From assembly GCF_003144405.1 (NCBI RefSeq), contig NZ_PENW01000016.1:124001-188000 (forward strand): 64,000 bases of DNA, read 5' to 3'. The notes under the pieces are model-generated. The model was not told the origin of the DNA. It did no database searches and saw only the letters and a program-made list of their open reading frames with translations. Of this stretch, positions 54,536 through 64,000 are shown in pieces. Made by a program: the position numbers and the translations under genes. Every line of letters begins with the position of its first letter. Position 1 is the stretch's first letter. The stretch is from Proteus cibi. GTDB taxonomy: Bacteria; Pseudomonadota; Gammaproteobacteria; Enterobacterales; Enterobacteriaceae.

Positions 54536-55888
54536 ATGTTTATTGGCTTTGACTACGGAACATCAAATTGTTCTGTTGCAATGATGAAAGAGGGAAAACC
54601 CACTCTTTTGCCTTTAGAAGGTAATGATGTGTATATTCCATCAACCCTTTGTGCGCCAACCCGTGAATCTGTTTCTGAGCACTTATTTCGCCATTTAAAT
54701 ATTAAACCTTCCAGTGAAGTTGGCGAACAATTACTAAGAAAGTCGATCGCGTTTAATCGAGAAGAAGATATTGAACTGGTTCCTGAAGATATTCTCTTCG
54801 GACAATCTGCATTAAGTTTATACCTACGTGATCCTCGTGATGTCTATTACGTTAAATCGCCTAAATCCTTCTTAGGTGCTTCTGGTCTACATGATATACA
54901 AATTAGCTTCTTTGAAGATTTAGTTTGCGCCATGATGGCAAATATTAAGCACCAAGCGGAAAAAAGCACACAAGAAGCGATCACCGATACCGTTATTGGC
55001 AAACCGATTAACTTTAATGGGTTGGGTGGCGAGGCTTCAAATAGACAAGCTGAAAACATTCTTATTCGTGCAGCTAAAAGAGCTGGCTTTAAGAATATTA
55101 TGTTTGAATTTGAACCTGTGGCTGCTGGGCTTGAATATGAATCGACGTTGACTAAAGACCAAACGGTATTAGTCGTTGATATTGGTGGGGGTACAACAGA
55201 CTGTTCATTAATTCAAATGGGACCAAGTTATCAAGGCAAAACTGACCGCTCAAACACATTACTTGCCCATAGTGGACAACGTGTTGGTGGCAACGATCTT
55301 GATATTTACCTCGCTTTTAAACAGCTTATGCCATTATTTGGTATGACAGGGTTAACGTCTTCAGGTATTAAATTACCGCTGAAACAGTTCTGGGACCCTA
55401 TTGCGATTAATAATGTAGAAGCACAAAAAGATTTTTATTCTCGTCAAAACCTTGCTGTATTAAATCAGCTAAGACGAGACGCAAAAGAGCCTGAAAAAAT
55501 AACGCGCCTTATTGAAGTCTATAATGAAACCTTGGGTTATAGCATTGTACGACGAGCTGAAGAAGCTAAAATCGCTTTATCAGATTCCCCTGAGTATATT
55601 GCTAATATCGCATTATTAAGTGAAACCTTAGAATTAACGATTGAACGCGAACAAATGGTTGAATCTATCGAATCACCAAAAAGCAAAATGATTGAATTAG
55701 TTAATGATGCAGTTCAACAAGGAGGGATCAAACCCGACACGATTTTTATGACGGGAGGCTCTGCGCGTTCACCTATTTTATGCCAAGCCATTGAACAACA
55801 ATTGCCTAATATTCCGATTGTTAAAGGTAATGATTTTGGATCGGTTACCGCAGGATTGGCACGTTGGGGCGAAGTCTGTTTTAAATAA
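54536..55888 (+). CDS. yegD: Hsp70-family chaperone YegD
   Basis: A protein of 450 residues, the same as E. coli YegD: an Hsp70/actin-fold ATPase without the usual substrate-binding domain. Motifs: MFIGFDYGTSNCSVAMMKEG (phosphate 1), VLVVDIGGGTTDCSLIQMG (phosphate 2) and IFMTGGSARSPILCQAIE (adenosine). GGGAGG four bases before the ATG is a very strong ribosome site. The role and clients are unknown. Confidence 0.95.
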   Translation: MFIGFDYGTSNCSVAMMKEGKPTLLPLEGNDVYIPSTLCAPTRESVSEHLFRHLNIKPSSEVGEQLLRKSIAFNREEDIELVPEDILFGQSALSLYLRDPRDVYYVKSPKSFLGASGLHDIQISFFEDLVCAMMANIKHQAEKSTQEAITDTVIGKPINFNGLGGEASNRQAENILIRAAKRAGFKNIMFEFEPVAAGLEYESTLTKDQTVLVVDIGGGTTDCSLIQMGPSYQGKTDRSNTLLAHSGQRVGGNDLDIYLAFKQLMPLFGMTGLTSSGIKLPLKQFWDPIAINNVEAQKDFYSRQNLAVLNQLRRDAKEPEKITRLIEVYNETLGYSIVRRAEEAKIALSDSPEYIANIALLSETLELTIEREQMVESIESPKSKMIELVNDAVQQGGIKPDTIFMTGGSARSPILCQAIEQQLPNIPIVKGNDFGSVTAGLARWGEVCFK

Positions 55889-56039
55889 TGAGTATTCAAT
55901 AATCGGTTTCAAATAACGGATATTTTCAATATATTAAAGCGCTTTACATTTAATCGTTGTATTGATTAGATGTAAGGCATTTTTCTTTATCAAACACGAT
56001 AAAAACGCAATAAAAACACAACATTCGACAGGAGAACAC

Positions 56040-57065
56040 ATGTACCGCTTCCAAAATGATTATAATGAAATTGCACATCCTGCGGTCATGAAGGCAATCA
56101 CTGATACAGTGGGGCAACGCTATGATGGATATGGCATGGATACACTTTGTCATCAAGCTGCCCAAGCAATAAAACAGCGTATTCAACAACCGGATGCAGA
56201 TATTCACTTTTTTAATGGTGGCACCATTACTAATTTAACGGCTATCTCTCATTTTTTACGTCCACACCAAGCTGTTATTTCTGTGAGTACTGGGCATATT
56301 GCGACACATGAAACAGGCGCTATTGAAGCAACCGGTCATAAGGTTATCACTACCTTTTCCGCTGATGGTAAATTAACCCCCGCGTTATTAAAACCTATTC
56401 TTGCTGAGCATAATGATGAACATTGGGTTCAACCTAAACTTGTTTATATAACGAATGCCACAGAGATTGGTACGGTTTATCGTAAAGCTGAATTACAGGC
56501 ACTGCGTGATTTCTGTAATGAACATAATTTATGGTTATATCTGGATGGTGCCCGTTTAGCAGCAGGATTAATGTCTGCACACAGTGATCTGACTATCGAA
56601 GATATCGCCAGCTTAACCGATGCTTTTTATATTGGCGGCACTAAAATTGGTGCAATGTCAGCGGAAACACTCGTCATTTGTCACCCAACATTAAAATCCG
56701 ATTTTCGTTTTAGCTTAAAACAAAAAGGTGGATTACAAGCGAAAGGTTGGTTATTAGGTGCGCAATTTGAGGCGTTATTTAAAGATGATCTCTATTTTAA
56801 ATTAGGTAAACACCTTAATGAAATGGCATCACAATTAACTGAGTTCTTTACTGCACAAGGTTTTGATTTTTTAGCACCGCCAGAATCTAACCAAGTTTTT
56901 GTTATTTTGCCAAACACAATTGCAGAAAAATTAACTCAGCACTTTGTTTTCCATCGTGTTTTACTTGAAGATCCTAATTTGAGTTGTTTACGCCTTTGTA
57001 CTTCTTGGGCAACAACACAGCAAGACATTGATGGATTTAAAACAGCATTTCTTCAATTAGTTTAA
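56040..57065 (+). CDS. PLP-dependent threonine-aldolase-family enzyme
   Basis: A protein of 341 residues. It is a fold-type I aldolase of the low-specificity L-threonine aldolase/beta-eliminating lyase group. It has DGYGMDTLCHQ, then FFNGGTITNLTAIS, the Asp of LYLDGARLAAG and the PLP lysine in FYIGGTKIGAMSAETLV. Likely reaction: threonine or allo-threonine to glycine and acetaldehyde. AGGAG is five bases before the ATG at 56040; the longer frame to 55962 has no site. It differs enough from E. coli LtaE that the substrate preference is uncertain. Confidence 0.87.
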   Translation: MYRFQNDYNEIAHPAVMKAITDTVGQRYDGYGMDTLCHQAAQAIKQRIQQPDADIHFFNGGTITNLTAISHFLRPHQAVISVSTGHIATHETGAIEATGHKVITTFSADGKLTPALLKPILAEHNDEHWVQPKLVYITNATEIGTVYRKAELQALRDFCNEHNLWLYLDGARLAAGLMSAHSDLTIEDIASLTDAFYIGGTKIGAMSAETLVICHPTLKSDFRFSLKQKGGLQAKGWLLGAQFEALFKDDLYFKLGKHLNEMASQLTEFFTAQGFDFLAPPESNQVFVILPNTIAEKLTQHFVFHRVLLEDPNLSCLRLCTSWATTQQDIDGFKTAFLQLV

Positions 57066-57236
57066 TTTTTCGATTTAAACTTATCTCTTATTTTTATGCA
57101 TTACACTCTTATTAAGTGTGTAATGCATTTTCGAATAATCCGAATTTAATCACCTTAAACCTCAACATAATGATGGAGAGGTTCATTAATAATGTTATAT
57201 TAATACTTCCTCTCTCAATATAGGTAGGGTAATAGA

Positions 57237-57500
57237 ATGAAGAAACTGACACTCCAAGAAATGACAGATGCCCAACAAATGCGAGTAAGAACCCGAATAG
57301 GTCAAGAGAGAAAGAAATTAGGGCGTGAATTAACCAATGCTGAAATGAACAAAGTCAAAGACTCCATTATTACCGAAATCTCCCTCGAAGTTGAAAAAGC
57401 CACCAAAAAAGCACAAGCCCTCAAGAAGAAACAAAAACTAGCCCCAAGTGACGAAACCTACAGTTGGTCTGCTAAAAACCATACTCGGGGATATCGTTAA
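57237..57500 (+). CDS. yjbD: YjbD-family protein (DUF3811)
   Basis: A protein of 87 residues, very basic and helical. It begins KKLTLQEMTDAQQMRVRTRI and ends with SWSAKNHTRGYR, matching E. coli YjbD (90 residues, ends SWSANTPTRGRR). Function unknown. AGGTAGGG lies upstream of the ATG. Single gene. Confidence 0.87.
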   Translation: MKKLTLQEMTDAQQMRVRTRIGQERKKLGRELTNAEMNKVKDSIITEISLEVEKATKKAQALKKKQKLAPSDETYSWSAKNHTRGYR

Positions 57501-57510
57501 TTATTGATAA

Positions 57511-57551
57511 AATGGCGCTAACTTTATCAATAAAAATTAGCGCTATTAATT
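57511..57551. terminator. Terminator between yjbD and xylB
   Basis: AATGGCGCTAA and TTAGCGCTATT with a 15-base loop; convergent genes on both sides. Confidence 0.65.
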
Positions 57552-57575
57552 TACCCTGATATTGACGCAATATTG

Positions 57576-59030
57576 TTATATTTCCATCGTCTCTATTAAT
57601 GAATATAACTTTTTAAAAGCCTGATATTTTTTTTCGTATGTTTTATGTTTTTCTAAATTTGGTGTATGGCGTTGTTCAAGCTTAGGTTGAGAAAGAATAA
57701 CGTGTGATGAATGCGCTGGATTTACGGCTAATTGTGCGAGTCTTGCCGCACCAAGAGCGGGACCAACATCCCCCCCTTGACGATAATCGAGGGTTTTTCC
57801 CGTGATATCTGCAAGGCGTTGTCGCCAATATTCACTTCTGGCACCACCACCAATTAATGTAATATTATCCGCTAATTGACCTGCGTTTTCTGCAACTTCA
57901 ATCCCTTGTCTTAATGCAAAACTCACCCCTTCAAGAACAGCTTGGCACAAGTCAGCCCGTTGATGCTCATGGGTTAATCCCCAAAAAACACCTTTTGCAT
58001 TCGGGTTGTTATAAGGTGTCCGTTCACCGGAAAGATAAGGTAAAAACAGAAGAGGACTATCAGCAAAAGTAGCATGTTCGAGCTCTTCAAACATCCTACC
58101 GACACTCTCAATGCCCGTTAATTGACACACCCAATCAAGACATGATGCCGCACTTAACATGACAGACATTAAATGCCAAGTATTTGGTAATGCATGACAA
58201 AAACTATGCACAGCATTCTCACTGTTTTGGAGAAACTGTTCACTCACCACAAAATAAACACCCGACGTACCTAAAGAGAGCATTGCTTGACCAGGTTGAT
58301 AAACGCCGACACCAACTGCACCGGCTGCATTATCGCCGCCACCCGCAATAATAGGGACTTGTTTCATCTGCCACTTTTTGGCGATATCAGCCAAGAGATA
58401 GCCCGTTATTTGATTACCTTCAAACAACGTGGGCATTTGACGACGCGTTAATCCTGTCGCATTTAGAAGCTCATCACTCCAATCTCGCTTTTGCATATCT
58501 AACCAAAGTGTACCGGCTGAATCTGACATATCACTGGCAAAATTACCGCTCATCTTCCAACGTAAAAAATCTTTAGGTAATAAAACATGTGCAATGCGTT
58601 GAAAGATCTTAGGCTCATGTTCAGCAACCCATTGTAGTTTTGGTGCAGTAAAGCCGGGCATCACTAAGTTACCCGTGATTTTTTTAAACTGAGGATATTG
58701 TGCCTCAAGCATTTGGCACTGTTTAAAACTGCGTCCGTCATTCCATAATATGGCAGGGCGCAAAACCGCTTGTTGATCATCAAGCAAAACGGCGCCATGC
58801 ATCTGTCCACTTAATCCAATCGCCTCAATTTGATCCATTGGAAAATGACATCCAAGCTGAAGAATGGCCTCTTCTGTTGCTTGCCACCATTGTTGTGGAT
58901 CTTGTTCTGACCATTGAGGGTGAGGGCGTGAAATGGCTAAAGGAACGGAATAACTAGTGACAACGTCACCTTTCTCATTCATGATGATCGCTTTAACGCT
59001 TGAAGTACCTAAATCTAGCCCTAAATACAT
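57576..59030 (-). CDS. xylB: Xylulokinase XylB
   Basis: XylB phosphorylates D-xylulose with ATP to give xylulose 5-phosphate for the pentose phosphate pathway. It has 484 residues, as E. coli XylB. FGGY-kinase motifs: MYLGLDLGTSSVKAIIMNEK (ATP), GLSGQMHGAVLLD (sugar, with the catalytic region's first Asp nearby), AAGAVGVGVYQPGQAMLSLG (its preceding Asp-Asn is catalytic) and LIGGGARSEYWRQRLADI. It is 72 bases after xylA in the same run. Confidence 0.95.
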   Translation of the reverse strand: MYLGLDLGTSSVKAIIMNEKGDVVTSYSVPLAISRPHPQWSEQDPQQWWQATEEAILQLGCHFPMDQIEAIGLSGQMHGAVLLDDQQAVLRPAILWNDGRSFKQCQMLEAQYPQFKKITGNLVMPGFTAPKLQWVAEHEPKIFQRIAHVLLPKDFLRWKMSGNFASDMSDSAGTLWLDMQKRDWSDELLNATGLTRRQMPTLFEGNQITGYLLADIAKKWQMKQVPIIAGGGDNAAGAVGVGVYQPGQAMLSLGTSGVYFVVSEQFLQNSENAVHSFCHALPNTWHLMSVMLSAASCLDWVCQLTGIESVGRMFEELEHATFADSPLLFLPYLSGERTPYNNPNAKGVFWGLTHEHQRADLCQAVLEGVSFALRQGIEVAENAGQLADNITLIGGGARSEYWRQRLADITGKTLDYRQGGDVGPALGAARLAQLAVNPAHSSHVILSQPKLEQRHTPNLEKHKTYEKKYQAFKKLYSLIETMEI

Positions 59031-59102
59031 GAAGTTACCTCATGACCTGTATCTGATGAATAAACACAGCGGAAAACCCGCTGTGTTATTACATTGATGC
59101 GA

Positions 59103-60419
59103 TTAACCAAAAATATAGCGATTGACTAAACTTTCGAGCATTTCTTGGCGTCCGCTTTGTAACTGTGGCGCTAAGGTATTGCTTTGTGCATATTTCGCCA
59201 CCTCTTCAAGGCTTAATTTACCTTGTAAGATATTTTGACCGAATTCCGCACTCCAACCTGAATAACGCTGTGCGGTGAATTTATCCAGCCCACCATCTTG
59301 GATCATTCTTGCCGCAATGCGTAACGCCATTGCCATTGTGTCCATTCCTGAAATATGCCCATAGAATAGGTCATATTTATCATTGCTTTGACGACGAACT
59401 TTCGCATCAAAGTTTAACCCCCCCGTTGTAAAGCCCCCTGATTTAAGAATTTCATACATCACAAGTGCATTTTCTTCCACGCTATTTGGGAATTGGTCGG
59501 TATCCCAACCTAATTGTGGATCGCCACGGTTAGCATCAACAGAGCCTAAAATTCCTAACGCAATAGCAGTAGCAATTTCATGATGGAAGCTGTGTCCGGC
59601 CAATGTTGCGTGGTTGGCTTCAATATTTACTTTGACTTCTTTTTCAAGACCAAACTGTTTTAAGAAACCATAAACCGTCGCAGTATCATAGTCATACTGA
59701 TGTTTTGTCGGCTCTTGTGGTTTAGGTTCAATCAGTAATGTGCCTTGGAAACCAATTTTATGTTTGTGTTCAACAACCATCTGCATAAAACGGCCAATTT
59801 GCTCTCTTTCTTGGCGTAAATCTGTATTTAACAGGGTTTCATAGCCTTCACGTCCCCCCCATAATACATAGTTTTCGCCACCCAGTGTTTTTGTCGCTTT
59901 CATCGCTTCACAAACTTGTGTCGCTGCCCATGCAAAAACCTCAGGATCAGGGTTAGTTGCTGCACCAGCACCATAGCGAGGATGCGTGAAGCAGTTTGCC
60001 GTTCCCCATAATAACTTAACGTTGGTTTCTTCTTGTTTTCTTGCTAATACATCGGTGATCGCCGCCATATTAGAGATATATTCATTGATGTTATTACCTT
60101 CTGAAATCACATCGACGTCATGAAAACAGTAGAAAGGAACATTGAGCTTATGAAAGAACTCAAAGGCAACATCGGCTTTGCGTTTTGCTTGCTCTAACGC
60201 TTCCCCCGGTGTTTGCCACGGTCTATCAAAAGTACCAATACCAAACATATCAGAACCATTCCAGCAGAAGTTATGCCAATAACAAGCGGCAAATCTTAGG
60301 TGATCTTCCATTCGTTTACCTAAAATAACCTCATCAGGGTTATAGTAACGAAAGGCTAATGGGTTATCGCTTGTAGTGCCTTCATATTGAATTTGTTCAA
60401 TTTTATCAAAGTAAGACAT
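59103..60419 (-). CDS. xylA: Xylose isomerase XylA
   Basis: It converts D-xylose to D-xylulose. It has 438 residues, the class II type. The catalytic base His is in [13 protein letters not shown], and metal ligands are in [36 protein letters not shown] and [20 protein letters not shown]. The chosen ATG at 60419 has AAGGA seven bases upstream; the upstream frame overlaps the nhaC gene. The stop of the nhaC-like gene is 10 bases before this start, so the two are cotranscribed. Confidence 0.95.
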   Translation of the reverse strand: MSYFDKIEQIQYEGTTSDNPLAFRYYNPDEVILGKRMEDHLRFAACYWHNFCWNGSDMFGIGTFDRPWQTPGEALEQAKRKADVAFEFFHKLNVPFYCFHDVDVISEGNNINEYISNMAAITDVLARKQEETNVKLLWGTANCFTHPRYGAGAATNPDPEVFAWAATQVCEAMKATKTLGGENYVLWGGREGYETLLNTDLRQEREQIGRFMQMVVEHKHKIGFQGTLLIEPKPQEPTKHQYDYDTATVYGFLKQFGLEKEVKVNIEANHATLAGHSFHHEIATAIALGILGSVDANRGDPQLGWDTDQFPNSVEENALVMYEILKSGGFTTGGLNFDAKVRRQSNDKYDLFYGHISGMDTMAMALRIAARMIQDGGLDKFTAQRYSGWSAEFGQNILQGKLSLEEVAKYAQSNTLAPQLQSGRQEMLESLVNRYIFG

Positions 60420-60429
60420 GGAACCGTCC

Positions 60430-61905
60430 TTATTTAGTATCAAGTTGTAATTCTGAATGTGATTCAAGCTCAGCAGTCATCTCTTCCTGCTCTTCTGGTG
60501 TTAATTTAGCAATGCCAAAGCCCGTAAAACCCCACAGCATGGCAAAGAAGATGCCACTCCAGCACAATACAGCCCAAGGTAAGTAACTTAAGGTTGCAAC
60601 ACCTAACGTACCTGCCATATAAGCCCCTGCGGCGGTCCACGGTAAAATGGGTTCAAAAATCGTGGCGGAGTCTTCTACGGTACGAGCGAGGTTTTTAGGG
60701 TGTAAGCCTCGTTCGATGTAGGCACCACGTAACATTTCGATAGGAATAAGGATTGAGATTTGTCCATTACACGTCACGCCAATCATGGTTAGCCCGCAAG
60801 CAATTGTGGCTAAGATCATTGAACCTGTTGAGTGAACCATTTTTAACAATGCATGGACAATCACTTCTAATGCGCCACTTAACGATAAGGTACCGGCAAA
60901 AGAGAGGGCACAGAAACAGATAAGCAGTGTGCTCATCATCGAGTTCATGCCACCACGATTTAATAAGTTGCCTAATAATTCAGGCACTTCTTTCCCTTGG
61001 ATCATCGAGACATTAAAACCATCAACAGCACTTTTTACGATGTCATGCAATCCAAAACCTTGAATAAGATAGGCGTTAAACATCGCAATTGCAGCGGAGG
61101 CTAACATCACTGGGATAGTGGGCTTTTTCGTTACTGAACCATATAAAATCACTAAGACAGGAATGAGAAGGATTAGATTGAAGTTATAAACATTCTCAAG
61201 ACCATTTGTAATTAAGGTCACTTTTTCTGGCACACCTTGACCTGCTAAATCACCATTCATGCCATAAACAGTCATCACAATCGCCGTTAAAATCAGCGAA
61301 GGCAGTGTGGTGTAGAGTAAGTGCCAAATATGTTGATAGAGGTCGATCCTTGCCGCCATTGCAGCCAGGTTGGTATCACCAGATAACGGTGAAAGTTTGT
61401 CACCAAAATAGGCACCCGCAACGACAGCACCGGCTGTTGCAGCAAGATTTGCATCCATACCGACGGCAACACCCATAAAGGCAACACCGATGGTTCCCGC
61501 AGAGCCCCATGACGTTCCTGTACAGACTGATACTAATGATGTAACCAATAATGCTGTGACATAAAGCATTTCTGGGCTGATCATTTTTAAGCCGTAATAG
61601 ATCATCAGTGGAATGGTGCCACCAATCATCCATGTGCCTATTAATAAACCCACACTGATTAAAATCAGCAGTGCGGGCATGGTTTTCGCTATCTTTTGTG
61701 AGATTGCCGTTAAGATCTCGTCATAGCGATATCCTAATCGTTTTACTAATAGCGCTGCTACAACTGTAGATAGCACCATTAAAGGTTCAGGCGGTAAATC
61801 AAAAGCGGCGTAGCCTCCTCCTAATAACACTACCATGGTGAGAATAGGAAAGAGCGATTCAAGAAGCGTAGGCGTTCTTGGGTTGTTTATCGTTTGCGTT
61901 TTCAT
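60430..61905 (-). CDS. nhaC: NhaC-family Na+/H+ antiporter-type transporter
   Basis: A protein of 491 residues with about 12 membrane segments and the NhaC pattern: [60 protein letters not shown] and [20 protein letters not shown]. Some members exchange Na+/H+; others move malate/lactate or amino acids. It is inserted between the C-S lyase gene (starting 63081) and xylA and lies in the xylose operon. I see no xylose permease genes (xylE, xylFGH) in the window, so it may or may not have a xylose-linked role. Confidence 0.87.
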   Translation of the reverse strand: MKTQTINNPRTPTLLESLFPILTMVVLLGGGYAAFDLPPEPLMVLSTVVAALLVKRLGYRYDEILTAISQKIAKTMPALLILISVGLLIGTWMIGGTIPLMIYYGLKMISPEMLYVTALLVTSLVSVCTGTSWGSAGTIGVAFMGVAVGMDANLAATAGAVVAGAYFGDKLSPLSGDTNLAAMAARIDLYQHIWHLLYTTLPSLILTAIVMTVYGMNGDLAGQGVPEKVTLITNGLENVYNFNLILLIPVLVILYGSVTKKPTIPVMLASAAIAMFNAYLIQGFGLHDIVKSAVDGFNVSMIQGKEVPELLGNLLNRGGMNSMMSTLLICFCALSFAGTLSLSGALEVIVHALLKMVHSTGSMILATIACGLTMIGVTCNGQISILIPIEMLRGAYIERGLHPKNLARTVEDSATIFEPILPWTAAGAYMAGTLGVATLSYLPWAVLCWSGIFFAMLWGFTGFGIAKLTPEEQEEMTAELESHSELQLDTK

Positions 61906-61911
61906 TGTAAT

Positions 61912-63081
61912 TTATTCCAAACTGGCGTGAGGTAAGGTACGAATAAGCCGGGTGAAAACGGTTTCTAATATTGAACGAGGTGTCGCGACATTAATGCGGA
62001 AAAAGCCATCCCCAACCGCACCAAAACCACGCCCCCAACTCATTTCCACTTCAGCTAATGAAACAAACCAATGTTTTAGTTGTTCTTCAGATAACTGCAT
62101 TTTTTGGTAGTTGATCCATAGCATGTAGGTGCCATGACTTTGAGTGATAACCCAATCAGGAAAATAACGTTCACATTGTTCTTTTACCCAACGGCGGTTA
62201 TCAGCAAGGTACGTTTTTAATTCACCAACCCACTGTTGGCCTTGTAAGGTATACGCTTGTAAAAAAGCGGGAACTGAAAAATAGCCAGGATTATGAATAC
62301 CCGCAGCAATTAAGCACTGCTTGAATTTTTCACGATATTCAGGATTGGCAATAACGATATTGGCAACTTCAAGACCCGCTAAATTGAACGTTTTAGCGGG
62401 AGAAGTACAAATAAAGGAGTGTTGTTCTACATAAGTATTTACGGATGAAATAGGGTAATAAGTTGCGTCATCAAAAATAAAGTCTGCATGCACATCATCA
62501 GAAATAATAAAAACCTGATATTTTTGCGCAAGTTCCGCTATTTTTAGTAAGTCACTTTTTTGCCATACCGTTCCTGTCGGATTATGTGGCGAGAGTAAAA
62601 TAAAGCAGACAGATTGTTTAAATTTACTTTCTAAGTCATCAAAATCAATTTCATAATAGCCGTCATGATAAATCAATGGGCTTTCTAATAGTTCACGGTT
62701 GTTGACACAAACGGCATTGCTAATAGGATGATAAGCAGGCGACAGCGTTGTAACTTTATCGCCAATTTGTGTGAAGTTTTGAATATAAAGCGAAACCGCT
62801 TGAATAATACGAGGACAAAACACAATTGTCTCAGGAGCAACAACCCACTGATATTGCGTTTTAAACCAATTTGCTGCAACGTTATTCCAATCTTGGCTCA
62901 GGTCGGTATAGCCATAAATGCCTTTAAGATTAAATTGGGTCAATGCATTAATAATAAAATCAGGGGCAGGAATATCCATATCCGCAACAGATAACGGGAT
63001 AACATTGGCGTTACTATTACACCATTTTGCGCTATAGGTATTTTGCCTAGAAATTAATTTATTAAAGTTATTCTGATACAT
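61912..63081 (-). CDS. MalY/PatB-type PLP C-S lyase (cystathionine beta-lyase-like)
   Basis: A protein of 389 residues, class I aminotransferase fold. Motifs: IPLSVADMDIPAPDFIINAL (the family opening), LLSPHNPTGTVW, the Asp of IISDDVHADFIF, PLP lysine in CTSPAKTFNLAGLEVAN and the C-terminal Arg in FFRINVATPRS. It probably cleaves cystathionine or cysteine S-conjugates; aminotransferase activity is possible. GAGGAG is seven bases before the ATG at 63081. It is the first gene of the run with nhaC, xylA and xylB, only six bases from nhaC. Confidence 0.86.
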   Translation of the reverse strand: MYQNNFNKLISRQNTYSAKWCNSNANVIPLSVADMDIPAPDFIINALTQFNLKGIYGYTDLSQDWNNVAANWFKTQYQWVVAPETIVFCPRIIQAVSLYIQNFTQIGDKVTTLSPAYHPISNAVCVNNRELLESPLIYHDGYYEIDFDDLESKFKQSVCFILLSPHNPTGTVWQKSDLLKIAELAQKYQVFIISDDVHADFIFDDATYYPISSVNTYVEQHSFICTSPAKTFNLAGLEVANIVIANPEYREKFKQCLIAAGIHNPGYFSVPAFLQAYTLQGQQWVGELKTYLADNRRWVKEQCERYFPDWVITQSHGTYMLWINYQKMQLSEEQLKHWFVSLAEVEMSWGRGFGAVGDGFFRINVATPRSILETVFTRLIRTLPHASLE

Positions 63082-63180
63082 GAAAAATCTCCTCGGCAAT
63101 CGGGTTTACAAACAAAATACCCGTTGTAATTAACATTGGTTATTCCTATTTTTTACTTTGCTATTACGAAATTTGGCTTG

Positions 63181-63196
63181 TGTGATTGTAGTCACA
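63181..63196. promoter_or_regulatory. Consensus CRP-binding site in the xyl divergent region
   Basis: TGTGA-TTGTAG-TCACA, a perfect match to the CRP half-sites (TGTGA-N6-TCACA), 100 bp upstream of the C-S lyase start and 74 bp upstream of xylR. Catabolite activation of the xylose genes is expected. Similar sequences TTACGAAATTT and TTACAAAATTA flank it and could be XylR contacts. Confidence 0.85.
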
Positions 63197-63269
63197 TAGC
63201 GATGAAAGCAAGTTCTTACAAAATTAAAGCTATGGTTTAATGCCAGCCTTGGGGAATAGGTAAACGAAA

Positions 63270-64000
63270 ATGAAAAAAGATACATACTTTCGTATTGTGC
63301 TGTTATTCAACGCAAATAAAGTCTACGACCGTCAAGTGGTTGAGGGTGTTGGAGAATATCTTCAGGCATCACAGTGCCATTGGGATGTATTTATTGAAGA
63401 GGATTTCCGTACCCGTTTAGATAATATTAATCACTGGGTATGTGATGGCATTATTGCCGATTTTGATGATCCCATTATTGCTAAACATTTAAGCCAATCG
63501 TCGTTAGCAGTCATTGGCGTAGGGGGCTCTTATCATCAAGAGGAAAATTATCCCCCCGTGCCTTATATCGCCACCGATAATTACGCATTAGTTCAACACG
63601 CTTTTTTACATTTAAAACAAAAAGGGCTGAAACACTTTGCTTTTTATGGTTTACCGGCAAAAGATCACCCTCATTGGTCTAATGAACGGGAGCATGCCTT
63701 TCGTCAATTAGTCACCAGTGAAAAATATCCGGGTATTGTTTATAACGGCATGGATATTACCCAAGAAAATTGGCAACACGCGCAAAACCGTTTATCGGAT
63801 TGGATACAAACGTTACCACCACAAACTGGCATTATTGCGGTAACAGATGCACGAGCGCGTCATTTACTGCAAGTTTGCGATAATTTAAATATAAATGTGC
63901 CTGAAGAGATCAGTATTATTGGTATTGATGATGAGGATATGACACGTTATTTATCACGTATTGCCTTGTCATCGGTGGTACAAGGCTCACGACAAATGGG
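63270..64000 (+). CDS. xylR: Xylose operon regulator XylR, N-terminal part (cut by window edge)
   Basis: The activator of the xylose genes, binding D-xylose. From ATG 63270 the frame is open for 243 codons to the edge. It begins MKKDTYFRIVLLFNANKVYD and continues with RQVVEGVGEYL, WVCDGIIADFDDP and ISIIGIDDEDMTRYLSRIAL, the LacI/RbsB-type sensor domain of XylR. The C-terminal AraC-type DNA-binding domain is beyond the window. It is divergent from the C-S lyase/nhaC/xylA/xylB run. Confidence 0.92.
   Translation, partial: MKKDTYFRIVLLFNANKVYDRQVVEGVGEYLQASQCHWDVFIEEDFRTRLDNINHWVCDGIIADFDDPIIAKHLSQSSLAVIGVGGSYHQEENYPPVPYIATDNYALVQHAFLHLKQKGLKHFAFYGLPAKDHPHWSNEREHAFRQLVTSEKYPGIVYNGMDITQENWQHAQNRLSDWIQTLPPQTGIIAVTDARARHLLQVCDNLNINVPEEISIIGIDDEDMTRYLSRIALSSVVQGSRQM

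Overview
The window is low-GC enterobacterial chromosome. Gene content and protein sequence (GlgB/GlgX, YbiT, YegD, YjbD, YqfB, DdlA, FhuACDB, MnmH, XylA/XylB/XylR, LeuE) point to Morganellaceae, most likely Proteus. This is an inference from remembered protein similarity, not a database match. No rRNA, insertion sequence, integrase or CRISPR array was seen. There is one tRNA, which is unusual.

Layout. 1-2.7 kb: the glycogen genes glgB and glgX on the minus strand, glgX cut by the window edge. 3-9 kb: a LysR regulator divergent from a TauE/SafE permease, a GNAT enzyme, a decayed FAD amine oxidoreductase, the LeuE exporter and a lone O-methyltransferase. 9-10.9 kb: alkylation repair (an AlkA-type glycosylase and a short Ada-like protein) and YqfB. 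10.9-16.6 kb: an ABC-F ATPase behind a clear leader-peptide ORF, an MFS pump under a MerR-type promoter, ddlA and a VOC protein. 16.6-26.7 kb: a DMT exporter divergent from a MocR regulator, a hydrolase behind a 28-bp palindrome, small secreted proteins, a MetQ-like lipoprotein beside a methionine gamma-lyase-like enzyme, a GNAT, an AraC regulator and a phosphoesterase.

26.8-34.5 kb is an efflux and regulation cluster: three MFS pumps, two TetR regulators with visible operators, a LysR regulator and what looks like a second, divergent accA. 34.5-40.4 kb is a complete fhuACDB siderophore locus with a Fur-like site. A broken formylglycine-enzyme/C-type-lectin-like fragment follows, then ybiT, yaiI, a TerA/TerD-like protein, a secreted amidohydrolase, a MuiA-like DUF4139 protein, a truncated mdtL relic and a DUF4184 membrane protein.

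49.4-57.5 kb holds mnmH, an odd tRNA-Arg(UCG), an unrecognised 770-residue protein, a DUF6122 membrane protein, an unknown 158-residue protein, the Hsp70-like yegD, a threonine aldolase and yjbD. 57.6-64 kb is the xylose locus. xylB, xylA, an NhaC-family antiporter and a MalY/PatB-type C-S lyase lie in one minus-strand run, divergent from xylR (cut by the right edge), with a perfect-consensus CRP site between them.

The signals most worth following are the leader peptide and attenuator-like hairpin of the ABC-F gene, the divergent second AccA among efflux pumps, the atypical tRNA-Arg(UCG), and the phage-like lectin-fold remnant after fhuA. The operators and promoters are sequence-level readings. 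None has been tested.
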